Assembly: GCF_000165425.1 (NCBI RefSeq)
Contig: NW_001799555.1
Location: 65,102 to 129,101, forward strand
Source: Paramecium tetraurelia
Taxonomy: Eukaryota > Ciliophora > Oligohymenophorea > Peniculida > Parameciidae
Direction: 5' to 3'
Length of the DNA: 64,000 nt
How positions within the stretch are numbered: the first letter of the stretch is position 1; each line of letters opens with the position of its first letter. Positions 36,435 through 52,083 of this stretch are shown piece after piece. Position numbers and translations under genes: made by a program. The notes below the pieces were generated by a model, which made no database searches, was not told where the DNA came from, and saw only the letters and a program-made list of their open reading frames with translations.

Positions 36435-38319
36435 ATGAGTATTAAAAATTAAAGTATTTTTGTTTTTCCAGAAGAATTTATCTAATTAGATTGTGATCAA
36501 TATTTTTTCATTCAGAATTTTCTAATAAAATTATTTAAGAATATAATCAATCTAAACTAACCAAATGAATAAAATTAAGCTTTCCTTCAGAAGTCAATAA
36601 AAGCAAACCCAATTTTTTACAGATCAACTTCCAATGCTAACTTTTTTTTATGAAAGAGTCTGCATTTTTGGATCAATCAGTGCAGTAATTATTTTTTCTT
36701 TAGAATTCACTTACCCTATTGGATTTGGCAATAGCAGATATCTTATAATTTGTTTGCCATTGGTCTTTTTCATATCCTTTAAACTAATCAAAAGGTACCC
36801 AAAATTATTTAACTACATTTTACCTCTCAATAATCTTCTAATTGGTTTACTCTACAATATCAACCTTCTATTTAATTTCATTCCCGACTTAAATTTAATG
36901 ATCGGATAGACAGTTGTTTTAGTTTAATTCAGCCTGCTTTTGGGTTCGAACTTTGTTCTAAATATGGCAATTATAATATTTAACTTTTCCACTTTAATTT
37001 TAGTGTAAACAGTAGTATAGAAATCATTTAATGGAAATCAAATAATGTTCATATTAGGTACTCAAGACTAACATAAATTAGCCCTTATTTTGTCCTGCTT
37101 GTCATATTACTCAAATGAATATTAGAAACGAGAGTTTTTCTTACTGAAATAGCGAGATGATGTGCAATATGGCAGCCTGATTGAACAATTTAGTATATAA
37201 CTAATGAAGATTAAGTATGATAGAAGAACAAATTTCCTCAAATTAGAATCCTAAAATCACCCATAACTAGGATTCGACTTCTCTACCTAAGAGGAATTTA
37301 GATAATTTATCAGATAGATTCAAATTTTCAAATAACAAAGGAATACTATGATCTAATCAAAAATGTCCTCTTCAAGAATAAAGAATGACTTTATATAGTA
37401 GAATTCTCAAATTCGATTTCCTCGCCTATCTGTTCCTAATTTAGAGAATACAGAAACTCTGGAATAATTACTACATAAATCATTTACCTCTTAAAAAAAT
37501 GAGAATTTTGATTTCTTATAAGGGTATGACACAATCGGGAAGTGCGATTATAAAATAAAAATCTTATATATAATTGAAAAAGGTGAAGCGAAAGCAATAG
37601 TATTACTTTAGTAGAATGAGGTGAAAAGACAATTAATTAAAGTTAAATAATAACGAGACTATCTTAAAAAGGTGATATGGTAATTTCAATCAATTTTTGA
37701 AATTCGAATAAAATAGTTGAGTTCACTTATAAATCCTAAGAAATGCCTATCATATAATAGTTTATCTTCAGAAATATCGTTTCGCCTAGTTTAATTCATA
37801 TCTGAGTACTTTTCAATTTGTATAAGTAAAAACGACATTCCCAAACTGAAAATTTCAACTATTTATCTATAAAATCTACTCCAATAAATAGAAACCCGTA
37901 TAAAGGATTATTTAGATTCAAGATTAATAAAATTTACATATCAAACTGATCATAATTTAATTATAGTTAACGATGCTTATTTAATAACGCATTTAATACT
38001 AAGTCTACTGTGTTTTTTGGTTCAAAAATCTCCAGTATAAATCAGTTTATACATAAACTAGAATTAAGAATCAAAGAATCTAGTGGCAAATGTGGATGAG
38101 ATCATAATCAAAATAAACGCTTAATTTACTGGAACTCCTAAGAAAGTATTTGAAATAGATTGCTTTAATTAAATGATAAAAAAAGTTATCAAAATTATTG
38201 GTCCCAGTGAATAATTGATTAATGAATACGATAACAATTAGTTTGGATAAGTAATCAAATTTGAATGTGTTATCTTTAAGAATATAAACTCTTTTAAAGA
38301 CATTTTTTCAAAACTCTGA
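36435..38319 (+). CDS. Multipass membrane protein with histidine-kinase-like C-terminus
   Basis: The frame starts at ATG 36435 (a soluble, Asn/Phe-rich N-terminus of about 69 residues). It slips by one base at the T8 run 36642-36649 and then continues unbroken to TGA 38317-38319. A start at ATG 36634 would avoid the slip but lose the N-terminus. Five or six hydrophobic helices lie at about 36640-37070. A cytosolic region follows, then a helical region (about 37610-37730) and an N-box-like helix (I-V-N-D-A-Y-L-I-T-H-L-I-L-S-L-L, about 37965). This is the layout of hybrid sensor kinases, but I see no convincing phospho-His or G-boxes. It is likely a degenerate kinase-like receptor. Its substrate is unknown. 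Confidence 0.6.
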
Positions 38320-38472
38320 TTTTATATTTATCCTTAATTGCATATCACTATTAATTTTATTTTATGACCTTACTTAAAGAATCTAATAATATCCTTAATC
38401 AAAATTAGCTAAAATATGGTCCTATTTTATATATTTTATGAATAATTAAATATAATAATTACAGTTGTATAC

Positions 38473-40153
38473 ATGACACAGTTGCCCAAACTCATCCAAG
38501 AAACCTCATTATTTGAATGTAGAGGTAACCCATAAATAATTATGAAGAGTTAAAGTAACAATAACCAGATAATACTATCTATGATAAAACCATGAAAAGT
38601 ATAAAAATACATTCATCTAGAGGTTTCGTTTTGAAAGTCGGTCCTACCAATCCGTATACATATGTCAATTCTTAAGAATTAAATATCAAGGGTTCCAACT
38701 TATATGTACAAATATATGTGATTGAAAAATTAAAATTTATCCTTGAACTTTCTTTTAAAGATGAAGTATCGATTTCTATAATTAACGGAGTCTTATAAAA
38801 TAATTGTAGGCCCTAATTTTCAATAAACATACTCAAAAAACAAAAATGAAGTTAAAATATCAAGTGTATTCATCTTAACAAAGAAATGGATCAGTTTAGG
38901 ATTTGACGTTGATAGTTTTTTCAAGGTTGGAGAAATGTAAGTAAAGATGCTAAGCATTCAATCCTTAGGTAGATTGAAAAGAATTTATGAATCTAATATT
39001 TTTAGCAAAATAAAGTAATAATAATGTATAACAAAGTGATGGTTAATGTCTGATTCAGAAAATATGTGAAAAAAGAATTTTGGAATTATTACCAATGAGT
39101 ATTAGAGCATAATCTGAAAAATTAGAAATTAGAAAATAATAACTTACTAATCAACAACGACGATTATCCACTATATCAAATTCTTAAGAAAGAAATATTG
39201 AAAGTTAATCAGATAAAAAATCCTTCTAGTCAAAATAAATTAATATTAACATCTAATAGCAAATTAAATTAAACAATCCAAACGCATTAAAGTTCAAGTC
39301 CTCTTCATATACTTAAAACTAAAGAAAAACCTTTTAACTATAATAAACCAAGAATTTATCAATAAATAAAATTCAATTTTCAGCAAAACCTATTTCATAA
39401 GAATATTATGCTACAACTACAAATCCAAATTAAGATTAATAATAATCTATCTCATAATAATAATAATAATCATCTCTATCCAATTATAACAGATCAAAAC
39501 AATTACCCTCAACAGATGCAACTCTTATTAAATAACTATCTTAAGAGTGTTTATTAGAGAAGAAAATCTAATAAACAACAGGATTGAAAATTATTGAAGA
39601 AGTCAATTCCACCAAACCTCCTATACCTTCAATATGCAGTTCGACCAAGCAAAGTACCCAACTCTAGTTATAGAAAAAACCTGTATAAAGTTTTCTTAGA
39701 CATAATTAAGAGTTTTAAAATGGAAGTAATTGTATCAATGATCCTTATGATGAAGCAAAAATAGAGAATGATTAAAAACATAAATAATCTCAAATCAGCT
39801 CTGGTGTTTAGGACTTGTATTATGAGTGTGAAAATTCTGAATATCAAACCAAATATGGCAAGTTTTCTAACACTTTTACTCGTCCTTTGGGGTTATCCTC
39901 CTACAATCATAGGTTAGTTTCACAATAGTCTACTAATTAGAATTAAGGAAGTACTAACGAATATTTTTATTTGAGCAGCTAATAAATTGAATAAAATTAA
40001 AGTATAAATTAAACAGCAAATGAAATTGAAGAGTAAATAGAGGCTCCAGAATTAAAAAGCAAAATGACAGAGGAAAGTTTCAATTCTATAAATGGCTTAT
40101 AAATTAAATAAGAAGATAGTTAAGAAGAACTTGCAGTTTCAAAATTCGAATGA
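38473..40153 (+). CDS. CFAP20/DUF667-domain protein (CFAP20DC-like)
   Basis: The ATG is at 38473. Introns at 38525-38547 (23 nt), 38766-38790 (25) and 39015-39036 (22) give 537 codons to TGA 40151-40153. The first 180 residues match the CFAP20 fold: I-Y-D-K-T-M-K-S-I, F-V-L-K-V-G, L-Y-V-Q-I-Y-V, I-L-E-L-S-F-K-D-E, then W-I-S-L-G-F-D-V-D-S-F and L-K-R-I-Y-E. CFAP20 itself sits inside axonemal doublet microtubules. The long variants (CFAP20DC, WDR90/POC16) carry the domain at the N-terminus with other regions behind, as here. The remaining 350 residues are Gln/Asn/Ser-rich and disordered, with short poly-Gln. A cilium or centriole role is therefore likely in this heavily ciliated organism. Confidence 0.75.
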
Positions 40154-40579
40154 ATAAATTTTGTTATTATTAGAGATTATTTATTTATTTACTTTAATTC
40201 TCAGAATTTTATCGGTTTTAATTAACTACAATAACCACAGGATCAGGATTTAAAATCCCTAAAATAATAAAAGAAATAAACGATTATTTTTCAATCTTCT
40301 ACTTAATTAGATAATAAGATTGTTGCAAAATAATTACTGTTCTAATATTAGTTGCCTTTTTTGATAAAACCAACTTTTTTGTTTTAGAAAAGTTTGGATA
40401 AACTGTTTAAAAATTAAGATACAATATCAAATCATTTGTCCAAAACTTAAAACGACTAACTATAATAAATTTACTTACCATTATTAATTAGAATTTCTTG
40501 TTTAAACTAAGTTTAAATTTTTCCTATTATAATATTAGTATTCATAATCAAGCAAATAATATATTAAATATTTAATTTT
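40154..40579. other. Intergenic region, 426 bp
   Basis: AT-rich sequence upstream of the SAC3-like gene. Both strands were read with the ciliate code and show only short frames. A minus-strand stretch near 40235-40260 reads I-L-N-P-D-P-V-V-I-V-V, but it has no start or flanking coding sequence and is probably chance. No RNA gene or repeat was seen. Confidence 0.5.
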
Positions 40580-43500
40580 ATGAATAATAGAAATAATCGT
40601 AATAAGAGATAGCCTTATCGAAAACCTTATCAACCATATCAAAAGCGAACCTATTTTCAAAGTAAAGAACGAGCGCCTTTAAAATAGGATAAATCAATTT
40701 TAAATGATCCAATATTATTTGACAATCCCCCAACCAAATAGATAATTCGTATTATAAATACGAAATAATCCGATAATGAACATAAGAATGAGGACTTTAA
40801 GCAAAATACTGAAAGAGCCAAAATAAACAATACAAAGAAATAATTAAAAATTTAACACATTAAAAAAAAATAAGACGACAGGAGTCCTGAAGGTGAAAGC
40901 TTTTAAAATGACTATTCTGAAAAAAGCGATTATTCAGACAAGAGATATAATTAAGATGTGAATTTGAGCAATAATCAAAATAAAAAATAGAAGTATCAGA
41001 ATGAGGAAAACAATGAAAATAATAAAAATGTGAATAAAAAAAGGAAAAATGGATAAATTTTAAATGAGGAAGAAAAGAATGGAGAAAATGGATATGATGT
41101 TAATAAATAATATAAAGAAATTCCATATGTTAATGTTAAAAGTAATTATGTAAAAGGTAAAGATGAAGATGAGGAAGAAGGTGAAATAGAAGAAGAAGAA
41201 GAATTGTAAGAGAAGAATTCATATGAAAATAGAAAAAATGGTGAAAATAGGTCTGAGGAATATTCAGATGAGTATGATGAGTCTGAAGAAAGTTAAGAAA
41301 TGGATGATGATGAAAATGATGAAGATGATGTAGCTGATGAAGATGATGAAGATGATGGAGATGATGAAGATGAGGAAGACGAGGAAGACGATCGAGATGA
41401 TTTTAGTGATTAAGATGACTATGATGATGAAATCGAAGATAGAGTATAACCGCCAGTAATCCAACCAAAATTGGCTGATAGCGCAAAAAGGATGTTGTAT
41501 TTTTAAATGAGAAGAATAACCCGATCTTAACCTCAAGAGTTTGCTCAAAACGCATTAAATGTAGATAACAGTAAAAGAATAACAGAATAATTTAACAATT
41601 AATAATAAAATTAAACTAATGATTTAAGGTTAATATAAAAAAAAGATTAGGTCAATGCAAAGCTTATTGCAAAAGCGAAAGAATTATCATTGAAAAACAG
41701 TTATTAATAATAATAATAACAATAACAACAATAATAATAACAATAATAATAATAATAATAATATTAGTAGTAATAGCTATATTAATATTAATAAAAATAA
41801 TATGATCAAGAACCAGAAAATTAATTTGATGCAAATAGTTGGAAAATACCTACATTCACTTAAAATCTATAACCTATATCATTCAACTCTGAAGCAAAAA
41901 CATTGTAATATTCGTGCGAAACGAAATGGAATCAATATTAATTCATAGATGAAATGTGCACTCAGTAAAATATCTAAGATGCTCTCAAACTTAAAATGTT
42001 TGATAGCACATTTGAAGTAGATTAGAATTATGAGTTAAATACTTCCTTAATTGTTAAATAATATATAAGACCCAATTAAGGAAAGCAAGAAACAGTTTTT
42101 AGATCAGACGTTGGAATGATGTAATCAATCAGAAGATTGCATATGATATTTTGTGACAGATAGAAAAGAAAGAAGGATGGCAAATTAGTGAGTATCGTGG
42201 AAATCTTTTAATACATTTCTGATAGATTTAGGGCTTTGAGCACAGAGTTAAAACAAATAGAATCAAAAAATAGTAATATTTATATATTTAGGATCCAGTA
42301 TCTCGAATAGCTAAGTAAAATAATTTAGTTGTTAAATAGTCCGAATATATCTGCTGTCATATTTAGAGATGATGTAGGCAGATTAAAATTGGCCAGTGTT
42401 GTAGGACAATAAAAATAACTGTCATAAGTATCTGCTTGATGCACTTGATGATTTAGCGATCGATTATAAAAAGCTATTTAATGAGATGTATTTAATCAAT
42501 TGATAAATTATTATAGCAACGAAAGTAGATTTTACCTGTTGGACAATCTACCAGAGTTTATTTCGTATTACCATATTATGTTGAGTTAAAAGATTCTCTC
42601 AACTAATTCGATTACAAAGTTGGCAAATTTGGATAATGTTATCTTTTCAGAATTTAGTTACTTTGATAAATTAATTAAAACGTCTGAATATCAATTTAGC
42701 TAGTTGGTGAAGGAATACTTAATATAGAAAAATTATAGTGCTTTGCTAGATCTTGGATAAAATAGTAACATTACTTTATTTTAACAATTTTTTATATATT
42801 TATTTTAAGATTAAATAGAACAATACATCGAGAAATTTAATCAACAGATATTTCAGCACGAAAAGCTTAAACTAAATTTTATTAATATTGGGTCAATATA
42901 TCAGAAATGGCTATAAATAGATGACAAAATTTCCTTCATTAATAAAAGGGGAGATTTTTCAAAAATGATCTTTCAATAAGGGCAAATTGAAAACATTAAC
43001 TACTTTTTCCGTAATGAAAAATCCAATCAACAAGAAATTTAATAAGAAATCATCAAACAACAATCCTAAAAACAAGTAGATTAAGAAACTAAAAAGATGA
43101 AATCATCTATTTAAGAGATATTGCTTCAACTCTGTTAAAAGTAGGTTTTAAACAAATTTACAAAATTTTTAGCTCCTCATTTAGATAAGGTTGATGAATA
43201 ATTGGGTAACTTTTATAAGATGCAAAGGATTTTGAAACATTGGAGATTATACTCATTAACTGAAAAGAGATACAAAAACTTTGTGAAATTGTGTTAATAA
43301 AAAAATGAGAAAAATGTTAAAAAATAAATTAAAATCATCGATTAACCTAATTTTAGAATCGATTTATCGAGGAAACTAATCCAACAAAATCCTGCTTAAA
43401 AAAATCAATACTATAAGATTGTCATTTTAAACAATGACGAATAATAACAACAATTGGTTTCAAAGTTAATCTTTAGTTTATGTGATTAATAGCTATCTGG

Positions 43501-44508
43501 ATAAGACGATTCCATAATCATTGAATAGAAAATAGCTTACTCAAAAAGTGAATATACATTGTACATGAGCGTTTAGATTATGTCATAACTAGAGAAAGAA
43601 CGAATATGCGGAACTGACATCTATATCGCTATTGGAGATGTTCTAAAAGTAAATGTCGGCAAACCCTGTTTATAAATAGTGTTTGATTAAGACCTAATAG
43701 AAAATTCAGAGACTTTGAAATTGGACTATGAGTATATTGCATTGTTCGATAAACTTGATGAAAGCTATGAATTTAATAAAAAATTAAATGAAATAGTCAA
43801 TATGGGGTTAAAATCTAGGAAAGCAATAGAAGATTTGAAATTAATTTCTTTGGGAGATTATCTGAAAGAAATAAAAAGAACAGAATGTCAAGACTATTAG
43901 AAGGATTAAATTGAATATTTTATTACTAGATGTGTTTAGGCAGAATTGTGCCTGGAAGATGCATTAAATAATAATATCTATTCAGATGATTTACCTTAAG
44001 AACTTCTCTTTGATAGATATGTAGATCAGGAACTTGTTTTAAAATACGTTGCTAAAGTACTACTTGGTTGTCATAATTTTAGTTCAATCCAGCAAATAGA
44101 TTAATGATACCTCTCTGCAATTTACTATAGAAGAATACAATAAATGAAAGAGTAGTACTAAACCAGATAAAAGATTATCTAGACGAATACTTGGATGAAG
44201 AGGAATTATTAGTTTTACTAAAAAATCACTTCAAATTTGGAATAAATTGCCAAGGAGACTGGAAGTTGTTATTTGAGTTCATTATGGAGTAGTTGGTGTA
44301 GTACCTTGAGGATTCTGACATATATTTTGTATTGAAAGGAACTTACAACACAATTTTGGATCAAAATAAATTGAAAGTCAGAGTTCAAAAGGATCTTCGT
44401 CAATTACTTAATAAGAATTAAGTGTAACAACAGAAAAGTCAAATAATGTCGAAAATATTTAAATCTGAATGGCTTGAATTAATTGAAAATAAAAAAGTTT
44501 GCAAATGA
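40580..44508 (+). CDS. SAC3/GANP-family protein, mRNA-export-like, 1280 residues
   Basis: ATG 40580 to TGA 44506-44508, with introns at 42374-42404 (31 nt), 42488-42516 (29) and 44057-44082 (26), gives exactly 1281 codons. The first 370 residues are disordered: basic, then a very acidic Asp/Glu tract (41160-41450), then poly-Gln. From about 41920 comes the SAC3/GANP core: M-C-T-Q-Q-N, F-E-V-D, V-K-Q-Y-I-R-P, M-M-Q-S-I-R-R, Y-I-S-D-R-F-R-A-L, L-L-D-A-L-D-D-L, F-I-S-Y-Y. In yeast and animals this domain builds the TREX-2 complex at nuclear pores, linking transcription to mRNA export. A helical C-terminal half follows. Family assignment rests on ordered motifs rather than a search. Confidence 0.75.
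41705..41761 (+). repeat. Poly-glutamine codon run (19 codons)
   Basis: TAA codons interspersed with CAA encode 19 consecutive Gln, followed by a looser Gln/Tyr stretch. It lies between the acidic N-terminus and the SAC3 core. In a standard-code reading it would be a wall of stops. Confidence 0.9.
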
Positions 44509-44533
44509 TTTTTATCAATTTCTATTAAATATA

Positions 44534-45671
<1,138 letters not shown>

Positions 45672-45685
45672 AAATATATTATTAT

Positions 45686-49201
<3,516 letters not shown>

Positions 49202-49239
49202 CAATATAATTAATATATCGTTAAATTTGAAATTCTCAT
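49202..49239. promoter_or_regulatory. 38-bp gap between divergent start codons
   Basis: Only 38 bp of AT-rich sequence separates the Ca2+-ATPase start (minus) from the RCC1-protein start (plus). Both 5' leaders and any core promoter must overlap here or extend into the facing genes. No motif is recognisable. Confidence 0.6.
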
Positions 49240-51099
49240 ATGATCTCTGAATCCATAGTGTATGTTTGGGGAGGTATAAACTCGACTAAACATTCTAGCT
49301 GACAATGAAGGTCAATTGGGATTGGGCAAGAACCGAGGGTCCTCCCAATACTATCACATTCCTAAGATTTGCCATTACAAAATTGGGTTTATCTAAGTTT
49401 CTTGTGGCAAGGATCACACGGCCCTTCTGACTTAGAATGGCCATGTGTATACAATGGGTTGCAATGAACATAACAAATTGGGCCATGCCAATAAACAGTC
49501 TCTTTATGCTCCCCAAAGAATAGAGCAACTAAACAAGTACAAACTCTGATATTGAATAGAGAGTTATACAAGTTTCTTGTGGTTCCACTCACACTGCATG
49601 TGTCACGTCTGACGGATCCCTCTTCACTTGGGGGGACAATTCTTGTGGCCAATTAGGAGTCAAGTAGAATGGGAATTTGAACAGAGTGAGTACTCTAACA
49701 AATTGCATTCAGGTATCATGTGGCAATAAACACACATTGGTGTTGACAGGTATTTAAGGATATAAATCATATCAAAGATGCTTAGGAGTGTTTTGGATTT
49801 GGATTGAATGATGATTCTCAATTGGGAATTTCCAGATTGAAAACTGTATTTGAACCAACCAAAATTAAATTGCCTTCCTTATAACAAGTCAGTGCAGGCA
49901 ATCTATTTTCTGTGTTCCTGACTCAAGATGGAATTGTATACATTTGTGGATTGGGTTTTGGAAACTTATAAAAATTAAACTATAAATGTAAGAAGATCTA
50001 CTGATTAATAGAAAAATTTATTAAAATTGATGGCAAAAGCACTCCAATCGGTTTGACGTAATCAAATGAGTTGATCTTTTTTGAATTAGATGAATAACTT
50101 ATGAATATCAAAGATTTCTGCATGGGAGAGTTAGTTGGAATGTGCATAGGAGACAAGGCTTATTCGTGGTAATTTGATCCCGAATAAAAGAGAATTACTC
50201 AGCTAAAATCAATCGATCAATTGTATTCGAAATAGATAATACATTTTTCTGCTGGCAATAGTCATCTTATATGCATAGAATAGAAGGGGTCTTCGTCCTT
50301 CATAGAGAGTATTTGTAGTTCAACTACAACTCTGAGGGGGAAGCACGAGGAGAGGAGCAAAAGCAATTACATTGAAAAACAAGATGGTATTTAGAGTTTG
50401 AAAATTTAACAACTCGAAAAATAACTGGAGGAAAAGGATAGATTGATCTAGCAAATGAAAGCAGATTACCAAATAAAATTATAGCAGATGCAACAAAAGT
50501 AAAAGGAAATGGAAGGATAATTGCAAAACAAGGATAAAGAAATAGCCAAATTGTAATTACATTATTCTATTGTTAGAACGATAGAGTTGCATCGTCTGTA
50601 GGAAGATCAACAGAATAAGAATTCGGATTCGGAAATACTGCAATGTCATGTGCAAGAGGAAGCAAGCGAAGATGAAGGCGATGTCAAAGTCTTAAAGAAA
50701 CAAACATCATTACCTTATTAGTAGGCTACTCTGGCCTATCATCACACCTCTCATTCTTAGTTACAAAACTATTCTTGTCAATAGTAAGTGAAGAGTCCTG
50801 TCAAGACCATGATCCAAGAAAATTAATTTGAGGATAGTCTGTAGAAAAACAAATTCTGCAAAACCGACCATGATAGGGAGGGGAAGTATCAATCTTTGGA
50901 AAAGCAACGGAAGAAGGAGGTGTTGAATGAGAGACCTCAGAGTTCAATACGGGAGAAGAGCAATAATAATAATGAGAAGACGAATCTTTCTACGATAAAA
51001 TCAAGATTAACAGATTTGTAGAAAAATAAGGAGCAACTTGAATAGAGAATGAGACAATTTGAGGATCGTCTCAGGGAAAATAAGTTATATACAAAGTGA
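49240..51099 (+). CDS. RCC1-repeat protein with coiled-coil C-terminus, 585 residues
   Basis: ATG at 49240; introns at 49274-49298 (25 nt), 49537-49561 (25), 49750-49777 (28) and 49988-50011 (24) give 586 codons to TGA 51097-51099. The last intron is a multiple of three and carries an in-phase TGA. The N-terminal 300 residues hold about five RCC1 blades: [57 protein letters not shown] Gln/Lys/Glu coiled coil begins at about residue 370 and a basic, Ser-rich tail closes the protein. RCC1 propellers serve as Ran exchange factors or as protein docks; the added coiled coil argues for a scaffold rather than RCC1 itself. Confidence 0.9.
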
Positions 51100-51124
51100 T
51101 TAGATATATAATAATTAGTATAAT

Positions 51125-51445
51125 TCAATCTGATTACTTTCTTTCAATTTTTTTCTATATGAAACTAAGGAATGTGAAGGAAATGTTCTCACTGTAGGTT
51201 CTTTGTCTTCTTTGAGATTGTTCAAAGGGCAGAACTTAGATTTGTTCCAATTTATCAGTCACTTCTGGGTAGAAGGACTCGAAATTGTCAGTAGTGGTAG
51301 CATCACTCAGGAGATCCAAGGGATCAATGAGAAGATCTGGATTTAATTTTGGCTTTAGAGTAGGCTTCTTTGGTTCTTTTTCAAAATAAGTCACATACTC
51401 TTCCCACGTCATAGATGAATTCAATCTTTTTTTTAATTCTGTCAT
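51125..51445 (-). CDS. Small hypothetical protein, 106 residues
   Basis: The first in-frame ATG is at 51443-51445 and the frame runs without intron to TGA at 51125. The N-terminal 65 residues are convincing (M-T-W-E-E-Y-V-T-Y-F-E-K-E-P-K-K-P, then Pro/Leu/Asp-rich). The last 40 are basic and less certain, since another frame (P-T-V-R-T-F-P-S-H-S-L-V-S-Y-R-K-K) also looks coding there and no intron was found that joins it. It converges on the RCC1 gene with 25 bp between stops. The family is not recognised. Confidence 0.6.
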
Positions 51446-51637
51446 TTTATTTATATTATTCAAAATCCATTTGATTAATTATGCATTTGAATGATACTCT
51501 TAATTTAATTTATTTATTTTATAGTTATGTATAAATATTGTTTAAGTTTGAGAAATTCAAATAATAAAACAATTTAATTTTAATGAAGAAATAGAAGTTT
51601 TTATATGTGATAAATTAATATTGGGAATGCTAAATCA

Positions 51638-52011
51638 TCATCTTCTTGGTAAACGAGTGACTTTATTCTTCTTCTTCCTTTTAAAATTTGGATCATTTTT
51701 CTCCATTCCTGCTTTCACTTTCTTTGATTTAGAAATGGATTCATCCACCAAGAGATTGTCGATTTACAAATTTTCAGACAAATGGAAGTATCTGATATTG
51801 TTTCCTATGTAATGATACTCAGCAAACCTCTTATTGTCAATTAATCCAATCCCACAGGATTCTTTCCTTTCAATGTTAATTTCACTTTGCTTAAATGTGT
51901 ATTCATTCTAACATCCACTCCTGTGATTGTTCCTAAGACAACGGTCCCATTTTTTAATTCAACAATGACCTGCTCATTCTTGAGCTTCATCAGAAACCTG
52001 ACTAATTTCAT
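51638..52011 (-). CDS. SNRPD1: Small nuclear ribonucleoprotein SmD1
   Basis: ATG at 52009-52011 with a 23-nt intron at 51805-51827; 117 codons to TGA (51638), followed directly by a second TGA. The Sm fold is plain: [10 protein letters not shown] at the start, then [21 protein letters not shown] in Sm1, and I-R-G-N-N-I-R-Y-F in Sm2. SmD1 is part of the heptameric ring on U1, U2, U4 and U5 snRNAs. Where animal SmD1 ends in Gly-Arg repeats, this protein has a Lys/Arg-rich tail (K-R-K-K-K-N-K, ending L-P-R-R) without GR repeats. The length of 116 residues matches the family. Confidence 0.96.
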
Positions 52012-52083
52012 TTCTTATTTAATAATAATAAAAATGATTATTTCAATAATTCATCTCAACTAACTTTTAATTTTTATTATTTC

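Noticed and set aside
41160-41800. Microsatellite-like GAT/GAA and TAA/CAA tracts as simple repeats
   Set aside because: They are in-frame Asp/Glu and Gln codons of the SAC3-like protein. Only the Gln run is listed.
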